Below, one piece after another: positions 43,238-54,826 of a stretch of 64,000 nt of DNA. The first letter of the stretch is position 1, and each line of letters starts with the position of its first letter. Source of the stretch: Brevibacterium sp. W7.2 (lineage in GTDB: Bacteria > Actinomycetota > Actinomycetes > Actinomycetales > Brevibacteriaceae); NCBI RefSeq assembly GCF_018137945.1, contig NZ_CP073089.1, forward strand, positions 3,038,001 to 3,102,000. The letters run 5' to 3'. Under the pieces are notes generated by a model. The model ran no database searches and was not told the origin of the DNA. It saw only the letters and a list, made by a program, of their open reading frames with translations. Position numbers and translations under genes: made by a program.

Positions 43238-44299
43238 CTATTTCCTGTCCTGGGCGGGGATGACGACCTTGCGGATGACGATGAGGAACGACGCGGCCAC
43301 GGGCACGGCGACCACCGCGCCGAGCACACCGCCGAGGGTGCCGCCGGCGATCGCGGCGATGATGACGAGCGCACCGGGCACATCGACCGCGGCCTTCATG
43401 ATGCGGGGGCTGAGCAGGTACGCCTCGACCTGCATGTAGATGAGGTAGTAGATGCCCGCCGCGATGCCGAGACCGGGCGAGACCATGAGGCACGACGCCG
43501 TGATGACGATCGCTCCGGAGATCGGACCGATGAGCGGGATGAGCGAGGCGAGGAACGCGACGAACGCGAGCAGCGCCGGCAGCGGGGCCCCGATGATCGT
43601 GAGGAAGATCGCCGAGCACACGCCGTTGATGACACCCAACGACAGCTGCCCGAGGACGTAGCGTCCGATCGATCGGGTGACCTCCTCGGTGACGGAGTCG
43701 ACGGTCTCCCGCGAGCTCTTCGCCACGAGCGAGAGCATCGCCGCCTTGATCGTCGGCAGGGTCACGGCGAAGTAGATCGTGAGGATGACGACGATGATGA
43801 CCCCGGTGAGGAAGCTGAGGATCCCCGCTCCCACGGACACGACGCCGCCGCCGACGGACAGGACGTTGCGCGGATCGGAGACCCACGAGCTCACGCTCGC
43901 GAAGATCGCGTCGAGATCGACCGAGCCGGTGAACCGCCGCTCGAGCTCGTTGACCCACTCCGTCGTCGACAGCCGGGAGATGATCCCCGGCAGATCCCCG
44001 ATGAACTGCTGGATCTGCGCGATGAGCGTCGGCGCGATGAGCAGGATGATCCCGGCGACGACGAGGATGAAGGCGAGCACCACGGCGATGACCGATAAGG
44101 TCCGCGAGAGCTTGCGCGCCACGAGCCACTGCACGATCGGATCGAGCCCGAGCGCGAGGAACAGCGCCAGCCCGATGTAGATGATCACCGTGCCCACCGA
44201 CTGCAGTGCGGTGATGAGCGCGATGGCCAGACCGACGCCGAGCGTGCCGGTGAACCCGACGCGGAAGGCGCTGGTGATGGGGAGGGATGCGCTGGTCAT
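43238..44299 (-). CDS. AI-2E-family membrane transporter
   Basis: A 353-residue membrane protein of the AI-2E/PerM (DUF20) family with about seven helices. Conserved parts: VVIIYIGLALFLALGLDPIV, the amphipathic middle domain (about 95-185) and PLIGPISGAIVITASCLMVSPGLG with YLLSPRIMKAAVDVP. Family members have been linked to AI-2 export or ion transport; the role here is not known. ATG at 44299 was taken as the first start before the first helix. Divergent from the M3-YbaK gene. Confidence 0.88.
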   Translation of the reverse strand: MTSASLPITSAFRVGFTGTLGVGLAIALITALQSVGTVIIYIGLALFLALGLDPIVQWLVARKLSRTLSVIAVVLAFILVVAGIILLIAPTLIAQIQQFIGDLPGIISRLSTTEWVNELERRFTGSVDLDAIFASVSSWVSDPRNVLSVGGGVVSVGAGILSFLTGVIIVVILTIYFAVTLPTIKAAMLSLVAKSSRETVDSVTEEVTRSIGRYVLGQLSLGVINGVCSAIFLTIIGAPLPALLAFVAFLASLIPLIGPISGAIVITASCLMVSPGLGIAAGIYYLIYMQVEAYLLSPRIMKAAVDVPGALVIIAAIAGGTLGGVLGAVVAVPVAASFLIVIRKVVIPAQDRK

Positions 44300-44398
44300 G
44301 CGCCCCAGTCTAGCCAGGAGCCATGCGCTCAGCCGCCGCCACGCGTTAGGATCGGAGGCGAAACCTGAGAAGACCATCAAGAAAGCGAAACGTCGACG

Positions 44399-47039
44399 AT
44401 GAGTTCCGAATCCACCGCCATCGATGTCTGGGACTCCCTCCTCGACCCACAAGGCGACTTCTCACTTCCCGACTTCACCGCGGTGACCGCGGAGTCCCTC
44501 CTCACCGCCGCCGAGGCGGCCGCCTCCTTCGCGCTGTCCGAGGTCGACACGATCGTCGCCGACGAGGCGGACCCGACGTTCGCGACGACGACCGTCCGCT
44601 TCGAGTCCGCGACCGTGCCGATGGCCCGGCTCGCCGCTCTCGTCCGCACCGTCGAATCCAACCACCTCACCGCCGACCTCACCGACGCCGTCGCCGAGGT
44701 GTGGGCACGGCTGTCGGCGACCCGGACCGCGATTCTGCTCAATGTCGACCTCTTCCACCGCATCGAGCAGGTCCCGACCACCGACCTCAACCCCGAGGAC
44801 AAGCGCCAACAGGAGCTGACGATCGAGAACTTCGTCCGCGCCGGGGCCCGCCTCGGCGACGAGGAGCGCGAGCAGATGGCGACGATCGAGGCCGAACTCA
44901 CCGCCCTCTCGACATCCTTTTCCCGTGCGCTCGGCACTGACACCCGCGAGCTCGCCGTCCACCTCGGCGAGGCCGTCCAGCTCACCGGCCTGAGCGAGGA
45001 CCAGATCGCGGCTGCCGCCGCCCGCGCCGGCGAGCGCGAGGTCGACGGCTTCCTCCTGCCACTCAACAACTTCACCCAGCAGCTCGTCCTCGGGTCGCTC
45101 GACGACCCCGCCACCCGGGACCACGTCCTGACGAACTCGATGGCCCGCGGCTCCCGCGGCGGCGACGGGGACACCCGCACCCAGGTCGCCGACATCACCG
45201 CCCTGCGCGCCCTGCAGGCGAAGCTGCTCGGCTACCCGTCGTACTCCTCGTACGCGATCGACAACCAGACCGCCGGCGGTCCCGACGCCGCCGCGGACAT
45301 CGTCTCCTCCCTCATCGCCCCCGCGAACGCCCAGCTCAGCGCGGAACTCGACACGGTCAGGCAGCGCTACGGCCTCACCGAGGTGGCCCCCGCCGACGTC
45401 ATGCACTACCTCGCGAAGTACCGGGCCGACGAATTCGGGGTCGACCCCGACGAGGTCGCGCAGTACTTCGAATTCGACTCCGTGCTCACCGAGGGCGTCT
45501 TCCGCGCCGCCACCGGTCTCTACGGCATCACGTTCGCCCGGCGCGACGGGACCGTCGGCTGGCACGACGACGTCATCAGCGTCGAGGTCACCGACCTCGG
45601 CGGACGCACCCTCGGGCTCATCCTCATCGACCCCTATGCCCGTGACACGAAGCGCGGCGGCGCCTGGATGGACCAGCTCGTCCCCGCCTCCCGGTTGACC
45701 GGCCACCTGCCGGTCGTCACCCTCTCCCTCAACCTCGCCAAGCCCGGTCCCGGACGGCCGACGCTCCTCTCCCCCACCGAGCTGACGACCCTCTTCCACG
45801 AGTTCGGCCACGTCCTCCACGGTCTCTTCGCGAACTCGACGTACCCGTCGACGGCCGGCACCTCCGTGCCCCGCGACTACGTCGAGTTCCCCTCGCAGTT
45901 CAACGAGATGTGGCGCTTCCACCCGCAGGTCCTCCCCCACTACGCCAAGCACGTCGACACCGGCGAGCCGATGCCGCAGGACCTCGTCCAGGCCCTCATC
46001 GACAGCGAAGCGTTCGGGCAGGGGTTCTCGACGATCGAATACCTCGCCGCGGCGATGCTCGACCTCTCCTGGCACTCGCTCGAAGCCGGTGAGCACATCA
46101 CCGACGTCCTCTCCTTCGAATCCGAGGTCCTCGCGGCCTCCGGGTTCTCCCCGCTCGTCCCGCCGCGCTACCGCACGACGTACTTCGGCCACATCTTCGC
46201 CTCCGGCTATGCCGCCGGCTACTACTCGTACCTCTACTCCGAGGTCATCGCCGCGTGGGTGAGCGAATGGTTCGAGTCCCAGGGCGGACTCAACCAGGAG
46301 GCCGGTGAGGCGTTCCGCGAGGCGATCCTCGCCCCCGGCTACTCGGTCGACCCGATGACGGCGATCGAGCAGTTCTTCGGCGTCCGCCCCGACGTCGCCC
46401 CGCTCCTGCGCCGCCGCGGACTCGCCGAACCGGTCGCCGGCGATGCAGCAAGCGCCGAGGGGGAGGCTGAGGATACTGAGGCGGATGCAGCCGGCTCTGA
46501 GGCGGACGCTGCTGACCCGGCCGCAGCCGCGAAAGTCACAAACGCGGACGCAGCCGACACCCCTGCGACCCCCGACCTGAAGCACCACGCGAACAACACC
46601 CGCATCGCCGAGATCCTCGAGACCCACGGCATCGTCCCCCGTGTCCGACTCTTCGATGAGGCCACGCCCACGGCCGCCTCGGCGGCGGAGAAGGTCGGGG
46701 TCGAGGTCGGGGCGATCGCCAACAGCCTGATCTTCTCCGCCGGGGGCGACCCGGTGCTCATCATGACCTCGGGCGCGCACCGCGTCGACACCGACCACGT
46801 CGCCCGCCTCATCGGCGTCGACGCGCTCGACCGGGCGGACAAGGACCTCGTCCGGGCCGCCACCGGCCAGGTCATCGGCGGCGTCGCCCCGGTCGGCCAC
46901 CCCGCCCCGATTCCCACGTACATCGACGTCGCACTGCGCGGCTACCCGGAGCTCTGGGCCGCCGCCGGCACCCCGAACTCGATGATGCCCCTCACCTACG
47001 CCCAGCTCGTCGACCTCACCGACGGGAAGGAGATCGACG

Positions 47040-47059
<20 letters not shown>
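44399..47059 (+). CDS. M3 oligopeptidase fused to YbaK-like deacylase
   Basis: An 886-residue protein in one unbroken frame. The first 670 residues are a dipeptidyl-carboxypeptidase-like M3 metallopeptidase: FHEFGHVLHG holds the zinc site (His467, Glu468, His471), and later DYVEFPSQFNEMW and FGHIFASGYAAGYYSYLYSE are typical. A low-complexity acidic linker follows (about 680-730, Glu/Ala/Asp). Residues about 730-886 are a YbaK/aminoacyl-tRNA deacylase-like domain (RIAEILETHGIVPRVRLFDE, GAIANSLIFSAGGDPVLIMTSGAHRVDTDHVA, IGGVAPVGHPAPIPTYID). Such an M3-YbaK fusion is unusual. The overlap with the next gene is 20 bp. Confidence 0.9.
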
Positions 47060-49060
<2,001 letters not shown>

Positions 49061-49072
49061 TTAACTGGGTGA

Positions 49073-50032
49073 ATGGCTCCGACCGTCAGCGCCGTCCTCG
49101 ACGCCTCCTCCCGCCCCACCGTCCTCGACGGCGGGCTCGGCACCGCGCTCGAGGCGCGCGGGCTCGACCTCGACCACGACCTGTGGTCGGCGGCGCTGGT
49201 GCGTGACCGACCGGAGATCCTCGCCGAGGTGCACGCCGCCTTCGCCGCCGCCGGTGCCCGGGTGCTGACGACCGCGAGCTATCAGATCAGCCCGCTCGGT
49301 CTTGCCCGCGCCGGTCTCTCACCGGCCGCGGGGCGGGCGCTCATCACCGACAGCGTCGCTGTGGCCAGGGAGGCAGCGGCGAGGGAGGCAGCGGCCAGGG
49401 AGGCAGCGGCGAAGGAGGCCGGGGCCGGTGCCGCACTCATCGCCGGCTCGGTCGGACCGTACGGCGCCGCCCTCGGCGACGGCTCGGAGTACACCGGCGC
49501 CTACCGGCTCACCGCCGCGGAGTTCGCCGCCTTCCACCGTCCCCGCATCGCAGCTCTCGTCGACTCCGGGGTCGACCTCCTCGCGCTCGAGACGCAGCCG
49601 TGCCTGCCGGAGATCCGGGTCCTCGCCGAGCTCGTCGACGCCCACGCCGTGCCGGCCTGGCTCACGGTCACCCTCTCCGATGACGGGACCCACCTGCCCG
49701 ACGGCACCCCGCTGTCGACCGTCGCCGAGGCGGTCGCGGGCACCCCGCTGATCCGGGGCCTCGGCGTCAACTGCGTCCGCCCGTCCCTCGTCGCCCCCGC
49801 GCTTAAGGCGCTCGGCCGGGCCACCGACCTGCCGCTCGTCGCCTACCCGAACTCGGGTGAGACCTACGACGCCGCAACGATGACGTGGAGGACCGGCACC
49901 GCGACTCCGGCCGCGTGGCCCGTTCAGACGTGGACCGACCTCGGCGCCCGCCTCATCGGCGGCTGCTGCCGGACGACCCCGGACGACATCGCCGTCCTTG
50001 CCCGTCGGCTCAGAGCATCTTCCCCGGATTGA
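49073..50032 (+). CDS. mmuM: Homocysteine S-methyltransferase
   Basis: A 319-residue enzyme that makes methionine from homocysteine with S-methylmethionine or a similar donor. The zinc Cys residues are in GVNCVRP and GGCCRT near the end; LDGGLGTALEARG marks the start of the barrel. A Lys/Arg-Ala-rich 15-bp repeat (REAAA four times, about 49367-49426) inserts in a surface helix. ATG at 49073. The 3' end overlaps the convergent oxidase gene by 23 bp. Confidence 0.92.
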   Translation: MAPTVSAVLDASSRPTVLDGGLGTALEARGLDLDHDLWSAALVRDRPEILAEVHAAFAAAGARVLTTASYQISPLGLARAGLSPAAGRALITDSVAVAREAAAREAAAREAAAKEAGAGAALIAGSVGPYGAALGDGSEYTGAYRLTAAEFAAFHRPRIAALVDSGVDLLALETQPCLPEIRVLAELVDAHAVPAWLTVTLSDDGTHLPDGTPLSTVAEAVAGTPLIRGLGVNCVRPSLVAPALKALGRATDLPLVAYPNSGETYDAATMTWRTGTATPAAWPVQTWTDLGARLIGGCCRTTPDDIAVLARRLRASSPD

Positions 50033-51392
50033 GGATGCCCTGCGGGTCGAGCGCGTCCTTGATCGCCCGGTGCATCCGCGCCGCCCCCGCATCGAGCTCC
50101 TGGCCCAGCCACTCGCGTTTGAGGTAGCCGACCCCGTGCTCGCCGGTGATCGTCCCACCGAGGTCGAGGCCGAGCTCCATGATCTCGGCGAACGCCGCCT
50201 GCGCCTGCGCGACCATCGCCTCGTCCCGGGCGTCGAAGACGACGCTGGGATGCATGTTCCCGTCCCCGGCATGACCGGCCGTGGCGACCTCGACGTCGTA
50301 CTTCTCGTCGATGAGCCGCAGCCGCCGGAAGAACTCGCCGAGGCGGGACCGGGGCACGCAGACGTCGTCGATGAGCTCCCCGCCGCCGATCCCGGTCGCG
50401 TACTGCTCCATCGCCGGCGCCACGGCCCGCCGGGCGGCGACGAGGAGGTCGCTGTCGGCGGGATCGTCGGAGACGACGACCTCGGTGGCCCCGTGCGCGG
50501 TCGCGATCTCCGCGAACCGGGCGAGCTCGGCCCGGCCGTCGTCGCCGGGGGCATCGGATTGGACGAGGAGGAGCGCACCGGCATCGGCGGGCAGACCGAA
50601 GTCGCCGTAGGCGTTGATCATCGCCATCGTCGCCCCGTCGAGGAACTCGAGCATCGACGGTGCGGCCCCGGCCGCCATGAACGCCGAGACCGTGGCCCCG
50701 GCCGCCTCGGTGTCGGGGAAGATCCCGACCCCCGTCACCGGTGCGGGCAGAGCCGGGGTGAGTCCGAGGGTGATCTCGACGATGACGCCGAGGCTGCCCT
50801 CGGATCCGGTGAAGAGCGCGGCGAGGTCGAGGCCGGCGACCCCCTTCGCCGTCTCCCGGCCGAGCCGGGTGAGCGTGCCGTCGGCGAGGACGACGGTGAG
50901 CGCGCGCACGTAGTCCTTCGTCACCCCGTACTTGACGCAGCACATGCCCCCGGCGTTCGTCGCGACGTTGCCGCCGATCGTCGAGATCGCCACCGACCCG
51001 GGATCCGGCGGGTAGGCTAGCCCTTCGGCGGCGAGCGCCTGCTTGAGGTCAGCGTTGATGACCCCGGGCTGGACGCGGCAGAGCTGGTTGACAGAATCGA
51101 TCTCGAGGATCTCCGTCAGCCCCGCCACATTGAGCAGGAGCGCCCCGTCGACGGCGTTGGCACCGCCGGACAGTCCCGTCCGCGCGCCCTGGGTGACGAC
51201 CGGGATGCGGTGCGCGGTGGCGAAGCGCATGACCGCGACGACGTCGTCGACGGTGCGGGCGCGGACGAGGGCGAGCGCCTCCCCCGCCGGACAGAAGAGG
51301 GCCCGGTCGAAGCGGTAGCCGTCGACGACATCACGGTCGGTGACGAGTGCCCCGGGGCTCAGCTGCGCGGCGAGGTCGGCGAGCTCGGCCAT
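50010..51392 (-). CDS. FAD-linked (S)-2-hydroxyacid oxidase (GlcD-like)
   Basis: A 460-residue flavoenzyme of the FAD-binding PCMH type (GlcD/D-lactate dehydrogenase group). FAD binding: PVVTQGARTGLSGGANAVDG and PPDPGSVAISTIGGNVATNAGG. The C-terminal FAD-oxidase domain ends ITGEHGVGYLKREWLG and PQGILNPGKML. It likely oxidises glycolate or a D-2-hydroxyacid. ATG at 51392 overlaps the stop of the aminotransferase gene (TGATG). Confidence 0.9.
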   Translation of the reverse strand: MAELADLAAQLSPGALVTDRDVVDGYRFDRALFCPAGEALALVRARTVDDVVAVMRFATAHRIPVVTQGARTGLSGGANAVDGALLLNVAGLTEILEIDSVNQLCRVQPGVINADLKQALAAEGLAYPPDPGSVAISTIGGNVATNAGGMCCVKYGVTKDYVRALTVVLADGTLTRLGRETAKGVAGLDLAALFTGSEGSLGVIVEITLGLTPALPAPVTGVGIFPDTEAAGATVSAFMAAGAAPSMLEFLDGATMAMINAYGDFGLPADAGALLLVQSDAPGDDGRAELARFAEIATAHGATEVVVSDDPADSDLLVAARRAVAPAMEQYATGIGGGELIDDVCVPRSRLGEFFRRLRLIDEKYDVEVATAGHAGDGNMHPSVVFDARDEAMVAQAQAAFAEIMELGLDLGGTITGEHGVGYLKREWLGQELDAGAARMHRAIKDALDPQGILNPGKML

Positions 51393-52468
51393 CAGCGGGC
51401 AGCGAAGTCCGCGGCGACGGCGCGCACCCGGTCGAGCGCCTCGTCGGCGCCGATGCTCACGCGCACCCCGCCGGCCAGCCGGCGGATCGCCACGGCCTGA
51501 GCACCGCATGCCTCTTCGAAGGCCTCGGCGTCCTCATCGCTGAGCGCGATCCACACGTAGTTGCCCTGCGCGTCGGGGACGTCGAACCCGAGGGCGCGCA
51601 GGTCGGCGGCGAACTGGTCACGTGTGGCCGCGACCTCCTTGGCCCGGACGAGGACCTCATCGGTGCGGGCCAGCGACTCCGCGGCCGCGGCCTGGGCGGC
51701 GGCGGTGACGCTGAACGGGGCGACGACCTGGCGCAGCGCGGTCGCGATCTCCGGGTCGGCGACCCCATAGCCGACGCGCAGGCCCGCGAGCCCGTGCGCC
51801 TTCGAGAACGTGCGGGCGAGGACGAGGTTGGGGTACTCGCGGAAGGCCGCGAGCCCGTCGACCGCCTCGGCGTCGGTGGCGAACTCCCAGTACGCCTCGT
51901 CGAGGGCGACGATGACGTCAGCGGGAACCTCGGCCATGAAGCCCTCGAGCTCCGCGGTGCGCACGGACGGACCGGTGGGGTTGTTCGGCGAGCAGAGGAG
52001 GACGAGGCGGGTCGTCTCGTCGATCTCCGCGAGCATCCCGGCGAAGTCGTGCCGACCGTCGGGCAGGAGCGGCACCGCCCGCTTCTCCGCCCCGCGGGCG
52101 GCGGCGAGGATCGGGTACATCTCGAACGACGGCCACGGGTAGACGACGGAGGTGCCGGCCTCGAGGGTGATGTTCGTCAGGGCCGAGAGGATCTCCGAGG
52201 CCCCGGCCCCGGTGACGACCTCGGAGGGGTCGACGTCGAGGTGGGCGGCGAGATCGGCGACGAGACCCGTCGACTTCGGATCGGGGTAGGCCGCCGGAGT
52301 CTGCGTGGCCGCGACGACGGCCTCATGGACGCCCGGCAGCGGTGCGAGGTGATTCTCGTTCGACGACAGCTTGTACGGGGTCAGTCCCGGGGCGTCCGCC
52401 GGGGGCTTGCCCGGCTTGTACGGCGGGAACTGGGACAGCGCATCACGAAGGAGGAATCGTTTCGACAT
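51392..52468 (-). CDS. HisC/Pat-type aminotransferase
   Basis: A 358-residue class I/II aminotransferase. SSNENHLAPLPGV, CSPNNPTGP and TFSKAHGLAGLRVGYG (PLP Lys in the SKAHG segment) mark the HisC/phenylalanine aminotransferase group. An aromatic aminotransferase role (Pat) is as likely as histidinol-phosphate aminotransferase, because no other his gene is nearby. ATG at 52468 follows GAAGGAGG with a slightly long gap. Followed by the oxidase gene. Confidence 0.9.
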   Translation of the reverse strand: MSKRFLLRDALSQFPPYKPGKPPADAPGLTPYKLSSNENHLAPLPGVHEAVVAATQTPAAYPDPKSTGLVADLAAHLDVDPSEVVTGAGASEILSALTNITLEAGTSVVYPWPSFEMYPILAAARGAEKRAVPLLPDGRHDFAGMLAEIDETTRLVLLCSPNNPTGPSVRTAELEGFMAEVPADVIVALDEAYWEFATDAEAVDGLAAFREYPNLVLARTFSKAHGLAGLRVGYGVADPEIATALRQVVAPFSVTAAAQAAAAESLARTDEVLVRAKEVAATRDQFAADLRALGFDVPDAQGNYVWIALSDEDAEAFEEACGAQAVAIRRLAGGVRVSIGADEALDRVRAVAADFAAR

Positions 52469-52922
52469 GGTCTTATCGTGACACACACAACAGACGCGCG
52501 GCACGGCGGGGACGAAGATGGCCCTGCAGTCACGTGATTCTGCAGGGCCACCGGGGATGAGTCGCGGACTCGAGGGGCATCCGGACTCGGTGGATGGTCG
52601 CCGCCGGATGCGAAGCGACCGTGGGTGGCGGCCCCTTCTGCTGAAGTAGACCCGCGGGAGGCGACGTTCGTTCGCGAGATCGGGTGAATTCTTCGTCACA
52701 GTCACGTCCCTTGCGACGATCCCTGCCCTCCTGCCGGCGATCCCTGCCCTCCTGCCGACGATCCCTGGCCTCCTGCCGGCGATCGGGTTCAGGCGATTGT
52801 GGGATGGCAGTGGGGAAACTAGAATATTCAATCAGCGCTTCCCCGCTATCCGCGCCCGCCGCCGACGCTGCGTCCTCCCCGTGAGCAGCGACGCCCTGAT
52901 CCCCACCCGAGGCAGAGAACCG
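52469..52922. other. Intergenic region with 21-bp tandem repeat
   Basis: A 454-bp stretch between two genes that read away from each other. It holds three 21-bp copies, CGATCCCTGCCCTCCTGCCG-type, at 52716-52778. No gene is recognised. Confidence 0.75.
52716..52778. repeat. 21-bp tandem repeat, three copies
   Basis: Units start at 52716, 52737 and 52758 and differ at two or three bases; a fourth begins at 52779 and breaks off after 6 bases. Confidence 0.9.
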
Positions 52923-54710
52923 ATGTCCGATCCCAGGATCCCCGACCCTGCTTCCGACGACCCGGAATCATCGGCGCGCGCGGCCGAACACGACGCCGAA
53001 CACGACTCAGAATCCTCCGCATCCGTCACGTGCGACCCCGACACCGCGGAGCGCGAGGCCGCCGACGCGGAGCTCTGCGCCGTCATCGTCGACCGCGGCC
53101 CCGATTCCGACGCCGGCCGTCGCGCGTTTGCGCAGCTCTACGCCCGCCACCGCCTGCCGGCCCTCCACTTCGCTCTGCGGCTGACGGGCGACTACACCCG
53201 CGCCGAGGATGCCGTGGCCGAGGCGTTCGCGAAGATCTGGCGCGCGTGGGGCAACGGCGCCGGCCCGCAGGAGTCCTTCAAGTCCTACCTCATGACCGCG
53301 GTGCGGTCGGAGTCGTTCCGGCTCACCGCGATGACGGGGGCGACGACGACCGTCGAACCCGATGTCCTCGCGTTCCTCGCCGGCGGCACGAGCCGGGACC
53401 ATGCGAGCGAGGTCTCCGAACGCGACCAGCTGGGCCGCGCCTTCCGGACTCTGCCGGCGACGTGGCAGACGGCAATCACAATGATCGACATCGACGGCAC
53501 CCCTACCGCTGCCGCCGCGGAGGCACTGGGACTGTCGGTCAACTCGTTCCATTCGCTCCTCCACCGTGCCCGGGAGGGTCTGCGGACGGCGTACCTGCAG
53601 GAGCACGTCGAACCGGCGAAGCCGTCGTGTGCGGAGTACTCCTCGGAGCTCGCGCGCTACGTCCGCAATCAGCTCGGCATCAAACGCGGCAAGTCGGTCG
53701 AGACGCACCTGCGCCACTGCCGCTACTGTCGCCGCCAGTCCGTGCTGCTGACGAAGATCAACACGAAGCTCGGCGCGTGGCTGACCCCCTCCGTCCTCGC
53801 CGCCGCCCTCATCGAGTCCGAGCAGTTCCCCGCCGTCCCGGAGATCATTGCTGGGGGCGCCGGCGGCACTGAGACACCCGGCGGCACTGAGTCTCCGGCC
53901 GCCGAGGCACCTGACGTGGAGGCGCCTGTCGCAGAGAACTCCGAGGCCGTGTTCTTCAGTCCCGATTCCGGCAGCGGGTCGGCCGGGTCGCATTCGGGGT
54001 TCGCTCTCGGCCTCAAGATCGCCGCGGGCATCCTCATCGCGACAGTGGCGATCGCCGCCGGCGTCTGGGCGCTCAACCCGAACCGGGGCACTCCGGAGGC
54101 CGAAGGGCCGACGTCGTCTCCGGTGCAGCCGGAGACCGGCCTGACCGACGACGACCTCGGTGACGATGTGCGTTCACCGGCGGCACCGCCGGAGGCCGGG
54201 TCTCCCGACGCGGAAAACCCCGCAGGGCCCGAGGACGAGGGACCCCGGAACGAGGCGCCGGTTCCTGCGCAGCCGCGTATCCCGGCACCCCCGGCCCCGG
54301 GAGATCCCGGCGGGCCGAACGCCGAACCGCCGGCACCGCGCGACCCCGGCAACCCCGGTCCCGACAATCCCGGGCCCGGCGACCCGGGACCCGGCGATCC
54401 CGGCCCCGGCGACCCAGGCCCCGGGGAGCCTGCGCCTCCCCCGGCTCCGCCGACCGATCCCCCGCAGCCGCCCTCGCCGACCCAGCCGCCGACTCAGCCT
54501 CCGCCCTCACCGTCAGATCCGCCGACCACGGAGCCGCCGACGAGCCCACCGCCGACCTCGCCGCCCCCGACCTCGCCGCCACCGACGTCTCCTCCCCCAA
54601 CGTCTCCGCCGCCAACGTCTCCGCCGCCGACGACGCCCACGCCGACGCCGACGCCGACGGACCCGGGCGGCCGCTGCCACGACCTCGGATGGGGATGGCA
54701 CTGCCACTGA
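52923..54710 (+). CDS. ECF sigma factor fused to anti-sigma, membrane helix and Pro-rich tail
   Basis: A 595-residue protein in one frame. Region 2 of an ECF sigma factor (about 66-140: ARHRLPALHFALRLTGDYTRAEDAVAEAFAKIWRA) and region 4 (about 165-215: LPATWQTAITMIDIDGTPTA, LGLSVNSFHSLLHRAREGLR) come first. A zinc-binding anti-sigma motif follows: Cys about 236, then C-x25-H-x3-C-x2-C ending HLRHCRYC. A single helix (about 360-385) follows an acidic spacer, and the remaining 210 residues are Pro-rich (PGPGD and SPPPT repeats), ending GGRCHDLGWGWHCH. ATG at 52923 follows GAGGCAGAGAACC. Regulation by proteolysis or by Zn/thiol chemistry is inferred. Confidence 0.88.
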   Translation: MSDPRIPDPASDDPESSARAAEHDAEHDSESSASVTCDPDTAEREAADAELCAVIVDRGPDSDAGRRAFAQLYARHRLPALHFALRLTGDYTRAEDAVAEAFAKIWRAWGNGAGPQESFKSYLMTAVRSESFRLTAMTGATTTVEPDVLAFLAGGTSRDHASEVSERDQLGRAFRTLPATWQTAITMIDIDGTPTAAAAEALGLSVNSFHSLLHRAREGLRTAYLQEHVEPAKPSCAEYSSELARYVRNQLGIKRGKSVETHLRHCRYCRRQSVLLTKINTKLGAWLTPSVLAAALIESEQFPAVPEIIAGGAGGTETPGGTESPAAEAPDVEAPVAENSEAVFFSPDSGSGSAGSHSGFALGLKIAAGILIATVAIAAGVWALNPNRGTPEAEGPTSSPVQPETGLTDDDLGDDVRSPAAPPEAGSPDAENPAGPEDEGPRNEAPVPAQPRIPAPPAPGDPGGPNAEPPAPRDPGNPGPDNPGPGDPGPGDPGPGDPGPGEPAPPPAPPTDPPQPPSPTQPPTQPPPSPSDPPTTEPPTSPPPTSPPPTSPPPTSPPPTSPPPTSPPPTTPTPTPTPTDPGGRCHDLGWGWHCH

Positions 54711-54826
54711 GAGTGATCCTCGTCTCCTGACACCGGTGCGCGCGTCCCCCGACTTCGGGTTGAACCTGTGCTCGGAGTAGTCTGAAGGTCGATACTTCAC
54801 GCCTCTGACGAAGATTGCGAGTGGAA

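Noticed and set aside
52469..52922. Riboswitch before the sigma fusion or the aminotransferase
   Set aside because: No known aptamer core was recognised; only repeats are seen.
54494..54733. Gly/Val-rich frame antisense to the Pro-rich tail
   Set aside because: It is the complement of the SPPPT repeat and has no other support.
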